NCBI GenBank assembly: GCA_027859055.1
Contig: JAQIBO010000211.1
Location: forward strand, 1-6,218
DNA: 6,218 nucleotides
Direction: 5' to 3'
Origin: Spirochaeta sp.
GTDB taxonomy: Bacteria > Spirochaetota > Spirochaetia > DSM-27196 > Alkalispirochaetaceae
The notes under the pieces are model-generated. The model was not told the DNA's origin. It worked only from the letters and a program-made list of their open reading frames with translations, and did no database searches. The position numbers and the translations under genes are program-made. This document shows positions 1 to 4,836 of the stretch, piece after piece. The first letter of the stretch is position 1. Each line of letters begins with the position of its first letter.

Positions 1-39
1 CCCGCCTGGTCGGCCAGGCGCGCAAGCTCAACGATCTCC
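1..39. repeat. 39-bp direct repeat, copy 1 (pairs with 235-273)
   Basis: Positions 1-39 are identical to 235-273. The copies diverge at 40 versus 274, and the left limit cannot be seen because the window starts there. The offset is 234 bp (78 codons), so both copies are read in the same frame of the oxidoreductase gene. The sequence around the inner edge (GGAGATCGT on the minus strand) also fits the family's conserved GRAEIV site, so the join sits on a short stretch shared by both places. Confidence 0.9.
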
Positions 40-386
40 GCGCGCCCGCCGGACAGAAGATCCAGAGTGGCGAAGTTCTCGTAGACGCGAACCGGATCGG
101 AGGTGCTGATAATCGAGGACGAACTGCCGATCCGGATAGACTCGGTTGCCTCGGCGATGGCGGCAAGCACCACAGCGTTGGCCTGGGTGGCAAAGTACTC
201 CTGGTGGCTCTCGCCAACGCTGAAGAAATCGATCCCCGCCTGGTCGGCCAGGCGCGCAAGCTCAACGATCTCCCGGATGCGTTCCTGAGCGGAGATTCGC
301 TCGCCCGTGAGCGGGTTCGGCAGATGGTCACCAAGCGTATACAGGCCAAACTCAAGTCCTCTGGCCGGGTCAAAACGGTAGTCCAT
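1..386 (-). CDS. LLM-class flavin-dependent oxidoreductase, N-terminal part (runs off the left edge)
   Basis: The reverse strand is open from an ATG at 386-384 to the window edge, giving 128 codons. The protein starts MDYRFDPARGLEFGLYTLGD and contains GERISAQERIREIVELA, the GESHQEYF stretch and then DPVRVYENFATLDLLSGGRA. This is the N-terminal half of a bacterial-luciferase-like TIM barrel; the GE-HQEYF and F-TLDLLS-GRAE signatures match the subgroup often called Atu2307/SP_0267-like LLM monooxygenases. Such enzymes use reduced flavin to oxidise small organic substrates in the cytoplasm; the substrate cannot be told. No clear Shine-Dalgarno precedes the ATG, and no other in-frame start lies just upstream. 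It is divergent from the antitoxin gene at 468. After GGRAEIV family members usually continue with a glycine/arginine-rich loop. Here the sequence instead returns to ELARLADQAG, a copy of residues already present at about 38-50, so the last 39 bases may be a duplication or an assembly join. Confidence 0.85.
   Translation of the reverse strand, partial: MDYRFDPARGLEFGLYTLGDHLPNPLTGERISAQERIREIVELARLADQAGIDFFSVGESHQEYFATQANAVVLAAIAEATESIRIGSSSSIISTSDPVRVYENFATLDLLSGGRAEIVELARLADQA
235..273. repeat. 39-bp direct repeat, copy 2 (pairs with 1-39)
   Basis: This is the copy in its expected place: it encodes the REIVELARLADQAG helix near residue 40 of the LLM oxidoreductase, where family members have an equivalent helix. 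The copy at 1-39 is therefore the displaced one. Confidence 0.9.
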
Positions 387-432
387 GCGCTGAAAGTACG
401 AAATCGCGCAGGCAACGGAAACAGTCCACCGC

Positions 433-461
433 TTGCGGTATTGATGTATGTGCACCACAAT
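433..461 (+). promoter_or_regulatory. possible promoter for the first antitoxin gene
   Basis: TTGCGG at 433-438 and CACAAT at 456-461 are separated by 17 bp. The match to sigma-70 consensus is poor (3/6 and 4/6). A transcript would start near 468, the A of the antitoxin ATG, giving a leaderless mRNA. The same geometry is seen before the second antitoxin gene at 1317, which is the main reason for listing this one. Confidence 0.25.
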
Positions 462-467
462 TTACGC

Positions 468-698
468 ATGAAGACGATCACGCTCAACGTTGATGAAGCG
501 GTGTATCGACGCATTCAGCACGTTGCGTCTCGTACCGACCGCAGCGCCTCGGAGCTCATCCGGGAAGCTATGGCCGGCTACGTTGCGGAAATCATCCCCC
601 AGGAGAGAAGCATCTTCGACGACCCGCCCGCCCGGGTTGGTACAGTTCACCGGCTCCCGGCGGACGAAGACGACCTCCTCGGCGAGATGCTGTCGTGA
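468..698 (+). CDS. ribbon-helix-helix (CopG/VapB-type) antitoxin
   Basis: A 76-aa protein starting MKTITLNVDEAVYRRIQHVA. The first strand (residues 1-8) and the two helices that follow, with S-ASELIREAMAGYV at about 33-48, are the classic ribbon-helix-helix DNA-binding dimer fold. The acidic tail ending ADEDDLLGEMLS is the kind that wraps and neutralises a PIN toxin. An in-frame ATG at 444 would add eight residues, but MKTITLNVDE fits the family start better. Neither start has a good Shine-Dalgarno. Its stop overlaps a GTG that begins a 21-codon PIN-toxin remnant (695-760), so this is the surviving antitoxin of a VapBC-like pair. As a family member it would be expected to bind its own promoter. 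Without its toxin it may be an orphan regulator or simply decaying. Confidence 0.8.
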   Translation: MKTITLNVDEAVYRRIQHVASRTDRSASELIREAMAGYVAEIIPQERSIFDDPPARVGTVHRLPADEDDLLGEMLS

Positions 699-760
699 TC
701 GCCACAACCAACCCCCGCGACTTCGCCCGGTTTGAAGGGATGGGGACCGTTCTGGTGTAG
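695..760 (+). pseudogene. remnant of a PIN-domain (VapC-like) toxin gene
   Basis: A GTG overlapping the antitoxin stop (GTGA) opens a 21-codon frame ending in TAG at 758-760. It reads VIATTNPRDFARFEGMGTVL plus a final V. The part from IATTNPRDF onward is what is expected at the C-terminus of PIN-domain toxins, where the TxNxxDF motif carries a late active-site region and is followed by a short strand. The roughly 110 preceding residues, including the catalytic Asp and Glu, are absent. The usual toxin start position and the toxin tail are joined directly, which points to an internal in-frame deletion. No nuclease function can remain. The asparaginase gene begins two bases after the stop. Confidence 0.7.
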
Positions 761-761
761 T

Positions 762-1301
762 ATGAACAGCGCCGCAGATAGACACACAGAACGGCACCCC
801 TCCGGTATTCGGATAATCATCACCGGGGGAACGTTCGACAAACATTACGACGAACTGCACGGTACCATGACATTCAAAGACTCTCACCTTCCCGAAATCC
901 TGCGGATTGTGAGAGTTACCTGCCCGTTTGAGCTGGAAATCAACCAGCTCATCGACAGCCTCGGTATGCACATGTCCAATCGGTTGGCGATACTGGAGTC
1001 ATGCCGACAGGCGCCGGAGGACAAGATCATCATCATCCACGGAACGGACACGATGATCGAAACCGCGGCGGTACTGGGGAAAGCGGAACTCCGGAAACGG
1101 ATCGTACTGACCGGCGCGATGATTCCCTATTCGGTGAGCAACTCCGATGCCGTATTCAACCTGGGATGCAGCTTCACGGCGGTGCAACTCAGTGCTCCCG
1201 GCGTCTCCGTGGTTATGAACGGACAGGTGTTTCCGTGGAACGCCGTCCGGAAAAACCGGGAACGCGGCGTGTTTGAGTCGATTGACATGAAACTACGCTG
1301 A
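762..1301 (+). CDS. short asparaginase-like protein (N-terminal domain only)
   Basis: From the ATG at 762 the protein has 179 aa. It contains the two asparaginase signatures: TGGTFDKHY at 21-29, with the nucleophile-type Thr24, and HGTDTM at 93-98, with the Thr95-Asp96 pair. VLTGAM follows at 115-120 and PYSVSNSDAVFNLG at about 122-135. Classical L-asparaginases are about 330 aa with a second C-terminal domain that completes the active site of the neighbouring subunit. This protein stops after the first domain, like the known group of about 160-180-aa 'asparaginase domain-containing' proteins, so it is not obviously truncated. Those proteins are cytoplasmic, and their activity on asparagine is not well established. 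The conserved core begins at IRIIITGG (residue 16). The first 15 residues are unlike the family, and an upstream TTG at 732 is also open, so the true start is uncertain. No convincing Shine-Dalgarno is present, and expression may depend on upstream translation ending at 760. Confidence 0.85.
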   Translation: MNSAADRHTERHPSGIRIIITGGTFDKHYDELHGTMTFKDSHLPEILRIVRVTCPFELEINQLIDSLGMHMSNRLAILESCRQAPEDKIIIIHGTDTMIETAAVLGKAELRKRIVLTGAMIPYSVSNSDAVFNLGCSFTAVQLSAPGVSVVMNGQVFPWNAVRKNRERGVFESIDMKLR

Positions 1302-1310
1302 CACCATTAT
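1282..1310 (+). promoter_or_regulatory. promoter inside the end of the asparaginase-like gene
   Basis: A perfect -35 box TTGACA at 1282-1287 is followed after exactly 17 bp by CATTAT at 1305-1310 (4/6 match to TATAAT). The predicted start is near 1317, the first base of the following ATG, so the antitoxin mRNA would have no leader. This agrees with the absence of a Shine-Dalgarno before 1317. Confidence 0.45.
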
Positions 1311-1316
1311 TAGAAT

Positions 1317-1589
1317 ATGGCGCGTCTCACCATCCGTAACATACCAGAGTCTGTCCTGGAACAGATAAAAACGCTGTCGCAACTGGAACGTCGAAGCATG
1401 AATAGCCAGACCCTTGTGTTGTTGGAAACGGCGCTCCACGCGTACCGTCGGGACGCAGATATGGAGCATTCAAATCAGATCTCGACGGAAACCCAAACTG
1501 CTGTCTGGGAACGTCTCTCCGGAGAATGGGACGACGAGCGATCAACGAAGGATATCATAGCGGACATCTATTCGAACCGAACGAACTGA
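1317..1589 (+). CDS. FitA/VapB-like ribbon-helix-helix antitoxin, apparently orphan
   Basis: A 90-aa protein. MARLTIRNIPESVLEQIKTL begins an Arc/FitA-type ribbon-helix-helix: strand at 2-8, first helix at 10-24, then RRSMNSQTLVLLETALHAY as the second helix. The C-terminal half (WERLSGEWDDERSTKDIIAD) is polar and acidic as in FitA/VapB antitoxins that neutralise PIN toxins. The start is 15 bp after the asparaginase-like stop with no Shine-Dalgarno, and the likely promoter suggests a leaderless message. In complete pairs a PIN toxin gene begins at or just before the antitoxin stop. Here the next gene is the AIM24 operon 144 bp away, and no DTN-type toxin start is readable between them. The protein may act as a stand-alone repressor, or it may be a leftover of a lost pair. 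Confidence 0.8.
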   Translation: MARLTIRNIPESVLEQIKTLSQLERRSMNSQTLVLLETALHAYRRDADMEHSNQISTETQTAVWERLSGEWDDERSTKDIIADIYSNRTN

Positions 1590-1666
1590 TCCTCACGAAC
1601 CCGCCTGACAACGCCTCGCCACGGCACCCACAAGGACCGGCCCCTCCTGCACCCCCCAAATACCGA

Positions 1667-1695
1667 TTGCAATTCCTGCGCTCCCCTCCAATAAT
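1667..1695 (+). promoter_or_regulatory. promoter of the AIM24 operon
   Basis: TTGCAA at 1667-1672 (4/6) and AATAAT at 1690-1695 (5/6) are spaced by 17 bp, with an expected start near 1702. This leaves a leader of about 32 nt ending in the Shine-Dalgarno AAGGAG at 1721-1726. It is the only good promoter-like pair seen between 1590 and 1733. That stretch shows no clear terminator for the upstream genes. Confidence 0.5.
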
Positions 1696-1720
1696 GAACA
1701 AAGAATGATTGTATTCTCAG

Positions 1721-1726
1721 AAGGAG
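1721..1726 (+). promoter_or_regulatory. Shine-Dalgarno of the first AIM24 gene
   Basis: AAGGAG lies 7 nt before the ATG at 1734. It is a strong site, in contrast to the small genes to its left, none of which has a clear one. Confidence 0.8.
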
Positions 1727-1733
1727 ACCGTCG

Positions 1734-2405
1734 ATGAAAGTTACGATACAGGGCACCCCTTCATTCGGCCACGTCCACGTTGATCTGGAACCGGGGGAAG
1801 AGGTGATCGCCGAAAGCGGCGCGATGCAGTCGATGTCCGGTGAACTTGACATGAAAGCGATAACCAACGGCAACGTCCTCTCGGCAATCGGCAAGAAATG
1901 GTTCGGCGGCGAATCGTTCTTTATCAACCACTTTCCCAACAACGCCGACAAGACGCTGCGCGTCACTATCGCCCAGGACGTACCGGGTGAGATCATCCAG
2001 CTGGACATGACCGACGGCCAGGAGCTCAACCTGCAGCGCGGCGCGTACCTTGGACACGCCGGAGAGATCAAGCTCAAGGCGTCGTGGGCCGGCTTCATCT
2101 CCTGGTTTTCCGGTGAAGGACTGGTCAAGCTCTCCGCGAAATGCGTCGGACGAGGCACCCTTTTCTTCGGCGCCTACGGGGGCATCACCAAACGGCGCGT
2201 ACAGGGCGAGCTCAAGGTGGACGACGGCCACCTCGTCGCCTACGACCCAGGCCTCAAACTCAAACTGGCCCTCTCCGGCGGCCTCTTTGCAAGCCTCTTC
2301 GGCGGCGAAGGGTTTGTCACGCGCGTGGTCGGCAGCGGCGACATCCACATCCAGACCAGAAGTGTCAAAGGTCTCGCGGCGTGGCTCAACCCCAAGTTTC
2401 GATAG
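1734..2405 (+). CDS. AIM24/TIGR00266-family protein, paralogue 1
   Basis: A 223-aa protein with no signal peptide or membrane segment, so probably cytoplasmic. GEEVIAESGAMQSMSGELDM (21-40) is the typical N-terminal AIM24 stretch. The family folds as a beta-sandwich, and the yeast member Aim24 is a mitochondrial inner-membrane protein linked to MICOS; bacterial roles are not established. A motif recurs three times: FGGESFFINHF at 57-67, WFSGEGLVKLSAKCVGRGTLFF at about 124-145, and LFGGEGFVTRVVGSGDIHIQ at about 188-207. The GAYGGI stretch at about 146-151 corresponds to the NTFGGM/NAFGMI site in the next two genes. It is first in a three-gene operon. The next gene's Shine-Dalgarno overlaps this gene's TAG stop, implying coupled expression. 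Confidence 0.9.
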   Translation: MKVTIQGTPSFGHVHVDLEPGEEVIAESGAMQSMSGELDMKAITNGNVLSAIGKKWFGGESFFINHFPNNADKTLRVTIAQDVPGEIIQLDMTDGQELNLQRGAYLGHAGEIKLKASWAGFISWFSGEGLVKLSAKCVGRGTLFFGAYGGITKRRVQGELKVDDGHLVAYDPGLKLKLALSGGLFASLFGGEGFVTRVVGSGDIHIQTRSVKGLAAWLNPKFR

Positions 2406-2415
2406 GAGCAGACAG

Positions 2416-3111
2416 ATGGTAGTCGAAATACAGAAACGCCCATCCAATACCGCGGCAAAGGTCGCCCTTACCGGATCGGAACAGCTCACCTCTGAGGGGG
2501 GCGCAATGATCGCGATGTCCGGAGACATGACGGTGGAAACGTCGATCAACAAAAAACAGGGTGGCCTCGGCAAGCGCCTTCTCAAAGGGTTCTCCCGCAA
2601 GCTCGCTCGGGAAGGACTCTTTCTCAACACCTTCACCGCCGGCTCCAACGGTGGTGACGTGTTCCTGTCCACGTCGCTTCCCGGCGACATGGAGGTGATC
2701 GAGCTTGACGGCTCCAAGCGGGTGAAAGTACAAAGTGGCTCCAACGTCGCCAACGAACAAACGGTGGCGATGGGAATCGCCTGGGAGGGGTTCAAAACCG
2801 TCTTCTCCGGGGAAAGCCTGATCTGGCTGGAAATGAGCGGGACCGGCAAGGTGATTATCAACGCCTTCGGGATGATCTACCCCGTCGAGGTTGATGGGGA
2901 ATACGTCGTGGACACCGGCAACATCGCCGCCTTCGAGGAATCCCTGGATTTCTCAATCAGTAAGGCCGGCAAGAGCTGGTTTTCCTCGTTTCTCGGCGGC
3001 GAGGGACTGGTCGCACGATTTACCGGACGCGGAACGGTCTGGTGTCAGACCCACGCGGACCGCGCCTTCGGGGCGCGCCTCACCCCCCACCTCATTGCCA
3101 AAAAGAAGTAA
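2416..3111 (+). CDS. AIM24/TIGR00266-family protein, paralogue 2
   Basis: A 231-aa soluble protein started at the ATG at 2416, with AGGAG at 2404-2408 placed 7 nt upstream. The same frame is open further upstream inside paralogue 1, but that part overlaps a real gene. TSEGGAMIAMSGDM (25-38) aligns with the N-terminal motif of paralogue 1. The GE motifs appear as LAREGLFLNTF at 63-73, where the usual S/G-G-E is worn down to A-R-E, then VFSGESLIWLEMSGTGKVII at 129-148 and LGGEGLVARFTGRGTVWCQT at 193-212. GEYVVDTGNIAAF at 161-173 closely matches NYVVDTGHIVGF in paralogue 3, so paralogues 2 and 3 look closer to each other than to 1. A KSWFSSFL insertion precedes the third motif, and the tail IAKKK is basic. 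The function is unknown; a complex with its two neighbours is a reasonable guess. Confidence 0.9.
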   Translation: MVVEIQKRPSNTAAKVALTGSEQLTSEGGAMIAMSGDMTVETSINKKQGGLGKRLLKGFSRKLAREGLFLNTFTAGSNGGDVFLSTSLPGDMEVIELDGSKRVKVQSGSNVANEQTVAMGIAWEGFKTVFSGESLIWLEMSGTGKVIINAFGMIYPVEVDGEYVVDTGNIAAFEESLDFSISKAGKSWFSSFLGGEGLVARFTGRGTVWCQTHADRAFGARLTPHLIAKKK

Positions 3112-3123
3112 GGAGTAACAGCG

Positions 3124-3810
3124 ATGCAAACCGATAAGACCGACTACCCCTTCACCGTCGCCGGCGCCCCGGACTACGGCATGTTCAACATCACAATCCC
3201 CCGGGGACGCACCCTCAAAGTGGAAAACTCCGCCATGGCGTATATGGACTCCTCCCTCACAATGAAAACCACAATGGGCGGCGGGTTCAAACGGATGCTC
3301 TCGGGAGAGAAACTGTTTATCAACGAGTTCACCGCCTCCGAGACCGACGGCGAAATCGGCATCGCCCCGGGAACACCCGGCGACGTCGGCCACCTCTATC
3401 TTGAAGACGAAACCGTGTACCTCCAGAACTCCTCCTACCTCGCCTCCTCCCCGGACGTACAGGTCGGTATCGACTTCCAGGGATTCAAAGGGTTCTTCTC
3501 CGGTGAAAAGATCTTCATGATCAGCTGTTCCGGCACCGGTGACCTGTGGTTCAACACCTTCGGCGGCATGATCGAGATCGATGTGAAAGACAACTACGTC
3601 GTGGACACCGGCCACATCGTCGGCTTCACCGGCGGCCTCTCCTACGACGTCCGCTCCGTCGGCGGCCTCAAAAGCCTCTTTTTCTCCGGCGAAGGTCTCG
3701 TCTGCCGCTTCTCCGGGGAAGGCAAAATCTGGATCCAGACGCGCATGCCCCCCGCCTTCATCACCTGGGCCGACGGCTTCCGCAGGGTCAAACAGAAAAA
3801 AGACGATTAA
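3124..3810 (+). CDS. AIM24/TIGR00266-family protein, paralogue 3
   Basis: A 228-aa soluble protein with AGGAG at 3111-3115, 8 nt before the ATG and 12 bp after the previous stop. ENSAMAYMDSSLTMKT (34-49) is the N-terminal family motif. The repeated motif is clearest here: LSGEKLFINEF at 59-69, FFSGEKIFMISCSGTGDLWF at 124-143, and FFSGEGLVCRFSGEGKIWIQ at 186-205. NTFGGM at 144-149 and NYVVDTGHIVGF at 157-168 are conserved with paralogue 2. The tail from Thr214 (TWADGFRRVKQKKDD) is charged. The DNA encoding this tail and the following noncoding 59 bp is repeated at 4860-4966, so the 3' end of this gene borders what looks like an inserted segment. If so, the present tail could come from the insertion rather than from the original gene; the two versions differ at one codon (Trp versus Gly). 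Confidence 0.9.
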   Translation: MQTDKTDYPFTVAGAPDYGMFNITIPRGRTLKVENSAMAYMDSSLTMKTTMGGGFKRMLSGEKLFINEFTASETDGEIGIAPGTPGDVGHLYLEDETVYLQNSSYLASSPDVQVGIDFQGFKGFFSGEKIFMISCSGTGDLWFNTFGGMIEIDVKDNYVVDTGHIVGFTGGLSYDVRSVGGLKSLFFSGEGLVCRFSGEGKIWIQTRMPPAFITWADGFRRVKQKKDD

Positions 3811-3869
3811 TCGAAGCTCCCGCGTTCTGCGGGGCTCGCAACCTCACCCCACCGCCGCCACCGGATCGG
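3763..3869. repeat. 107-bp direct repeat, copy 1, at the 3' end of AIM24 paralogue 3
   Basis: Positions 3763-3869 match 4860-4966 at 104 of 107 bases, including 70 identical bases in a row. The differences are at 3766/4863 (T/G), 3837/4934 (C/G) and 3859/4956 (C/T). The copy holds the last codons and stop of the third AIM24 gene plus a small hairpin and the left arm of a second one. The two copies flank the vapBC module and the ankyrin fragment. Confidence 0.95.
3815..3836 (+). terminator. small hairpin after the AIM24 operon
   Basis: AGC-T-CCCGC and GCGGGGCT pair as an 8-bp stem with one bulged T around the loop GTTCT, beginning 4 nt after the TAA at 3808-3810. No T-run follows, so this would be a weak or non-classical terminator, or a 3'-end stabilising structure. 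The same hairpin is present at 4912-4933 in the second repeat copy. Confidence 0.35.
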
Positions 3870-3883
3870 AGGGGGGTGGTGAG
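3843..3883. terminator. imperfect hairpin between the AIM24 operon and vapC
   Basis: CTCACCCCACC (3843-3853) and GGGGTGGTGAG (3873-3883) pair at 9 of 11 positions around a 19-nt loop. It sits between the convergent ends of the AIM24 operon and vapC, whose stop is at 3890-3892, so it could serve both strands. It lacks T-tracts. Its counterpart in the second repeat copy is a perfect inverted repeat. Confidence 0.3.
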
Positions 3884-3889
3884 AACCTC

Positions 3890-4285
3890 TCACTTCCAAT
3901 CCTCAAGCCGTAGCCCATCAATCCGCTCGAACTCAGCGGTGTTATTCGTGACAAGAATCAGTTGCTTCGCGAGTGCTTGTGACGCGATGAGCAAATCCAA
4001 CGGACCGATAAGCATACCTCTGTCTTTCAGGTTCTTCCGGATGTTCCCATACTGCTCGGCATCCGTATCATCAAAATCAAGTAGCTGGAACGGCACAAGG
4101 AATTCCAGGAGCGAAATGCGATTTCTTTCTGGATAGAGACTGGTGTACACACCAAACTGGAGCTCTGCCACCGGGATGCTGGAAATGAACAAGGGCCGGC
4201 CGATAACAGCCTTCAGTTTCTCAAGTACACGCGGCGGTTTTCCATTTTTCAGGAAGATACAGATATTCGTATCGAGGAGATACAC
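3890..4285 (-). CDS. vapC: VapC PIN-domain endoribonuclease toxin
   Basis: A 131-aa protein of normal length for the family, with a GTG start at 4285. MYLLDTNICIFLKN carries the first catalytic Asp (Asp5). PVAELQFG carries Glu41, GPLDLLIASQA carries Asp97, and LVTNNTAEFERI near the end gives the C-terminal TNN site with acidic Glu118. The active site therefore looks complete and the gene intact. VapC toxins cut specific RNAs, and the close group with this N-terminus cleaves initiator tRNA(fMet), which blocks translation. The target here is inferred from that resemblance only. The antitoxin stop TAA directly abuts the GTG, and AAAGGA lies 6 nt upstream, so the two are co-translated. It lies opposite in strand to the AIM24 operon and inside the segment bounded by the 107-bp repeats. 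Confidence 0.92.
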   Translation of the reverse strand: MYLLDTNICIFLKNGKPPRVLEKLKAVIGRPLFISSIPVAELQFGVYTSLYPERNRISLLEFLVPFQLLDFDDTDAEQYGNIRKNLKDRGMLIGPLDLLIASQALAKQLILVTNNTAEFERIDGLRLEDWK

Positions 4286-4516
4286 TTACAGTCCTTTCCG
4301 TTCCTGCATCTCCCCCTGATCTCGACCTTCAGCGAGAAAATCATCAGTGAAACCGTTCAAGCCATGGAGAAACGTTTCCCACAGCTTTTCTTTCGGGAAG
4401 AGCACGACTGAATCCCCTACCCTCTGAATGTACACGGCTTCGCCTGAAAACTGAAATTCTTTTGGAAGTCGTACTGCCTGGCTCCGTCCGTTCCGGAATA
4501 TTTTTGCCGTCTGCAT
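4286..4516 (-). CDS. vapB: VapB antitoxin, AbrB/MazE-type
   Basis: A 76-aa protein beginning MQTAKIFRNGRSQAVRLPKE, the standard start of swapped-hairpin AbrB-type VapB antitoxins that pair with VapC of the type found directly downstream. Residues 1 to about 45 form the DNA-binding barrel (EAVYIQRVGDSVVLFPKE closes it). The tail LWETFLHGLNGFTDDFLAEG is the amphipathic part that fills the toxin active site. The ATG at 4516 is only about 12 nt from the predicted transcription start. A palindrome within the promoter is the likely operator for VapB/VapBC autorepression. This is a different antitoxin fold from the two ribbon-helix-helix genes in the left part of the window. Confidence 0.92.
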   Translation of the reverse strand: MQTAKIFRNGRSQAVRLPKEFQFSGEAVYIQRVGDSVVLFPKEKLWETFLHGLNGFTDDFLAEGRDQGEMQERKGL

Positions 4517-4534
4517 TCTGTCACCCCATCAAGA

Positions 4535-4563
4535 AATATATACCACGATATATATCGTTTCAA
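4535..4563 (-). promoter_or_regulatory. vapBC promoter
   Basis: On the minus strand TTGAAA (4563-4558, 5/6) and TATATT (4540-4535, 5/6) are separated by exactly 17 bp. The expected start is near 4528, which leaves a leader of about 12 nt with a weak G-rich site (GGGG) before the ATG. Confidence 0.7.
4545..4558. promoter_or_regulatory. palindromic operator of vapBC
   Basis: ACGATATATATCGT is a perfect 14-bp palindrome lying almost entirely in the spacer between the -35 and -10 boxes, with its last base in the -35. A related AT-rich stretch (AAATATATACC, 4534-4544) adjoins it and covers the -10. This is where an autoregulating VapBC complex would block polymerase. Confidence 0.65.
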
Positions 4564-4607
4564 GCTCCTCGACAGGTTAATCGTCGCAACCGTCTGATCG
4601 ACGACGC

Positions 4608-4644
4608 CCCCGGTGAGATCGGCCGCAACGCGCTCTCATCGGGG
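4608..4644. other. long inverted repeat between the ankyrin fragment and vapBC
   Basis: CCCCGGTGAGA (4608-4618) and TCTCATCGGGG (4634-4644) pair over 11 positions with one G-T wobble and a 15-nt loop. It begins at the end of the ankyrin-like reading frame and lies upstream of the vapBC promoter. It could end leftward transcription before vapBC. There is no T-run on either side. The bases from 4564 to 4607 show no gene. Confidence 0.35.
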
Positions 4645-4836
4645 CTATCCTTCAAACAGCGCGATCCCCGCTTCTTCGTCTTCTTGCGCAACGGTCAGTG
4701 CAACCGACATATACCGGCTCCTCTCGCCCAGCGCATTTACATCGTAGGCACCGCTCGCAAGAAGGCGTTCCAGGCGCGGAGCATCTTTGGCACGGGTCGC
4801 CTCGGTGATCTCCGCAGACCAACCCTCTTTCTCCAC
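4645..4836 (-). pseudogene. ankyrin-repeat-like fragment
   Basis: A GTG at 4836, preceded by the purine-rich AAGGAAGTAAGG, opens 63 codons. ITEATRAKDAPRLERLLASG followed by AYDVNALGERSRYMSVAL has the pattern of an ankyrin repeat (helix, helix, then a DVNA turn). VAQEDEEAGIALFEG looks like the start of a second repeat that stops at the TAG at 4647-4645. Ankyrin proteins normally have several repeats, so this is probably the N-terminal stub of a longer protein. No convincing continuation was found in the other frames. It lies within the segment bounded by the 107-bp repeats, next to the second copy. A small genuine protein cannot be excluded. Confidence 0.45.

Noticed and set aside
462..971. 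Long reverse frame opposite the antitoxin and asparaginase-like genes
   Set aside because: It spans two well-supported plus-strand genes and shows no family features; it is a GC-driven antisense frame.
1587..1708. Second toxin remnant after the FitA-like antitoxin (frame reading ELILTNPPDN)
   Set aside because: LILTNPP faintly resembles a PIN C-terminus, but the match is too short, lacks the DF of that motif, and the rest is proline-rich low-complexity sequence. The case is much weaker than at 695-760.
2050..2415. Extended start of AIM24 paralogue 2 within paralogue 1
   Set aside because: The extension is Ser/Pro/Arg-rich shadow sequence in the wrong frame of paralogue 1. The ATG at 2416 has a proper Shine-Dalgarno and matches the family start.
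1761..2861. 366-codon reverse frame across the AIM24 genes
   Set aside because: It crosses two real genes on the opposite strand, including their Shine-Dalgarno and intergenic region, and has no recognisable motif.
3546..4136. Plus-strand frame rich in Arg running through the AIM24-3 end and vapC
   Set aside because: The composition is that of an out-of-frame reading, and it overlaps two supported genes on different strands.
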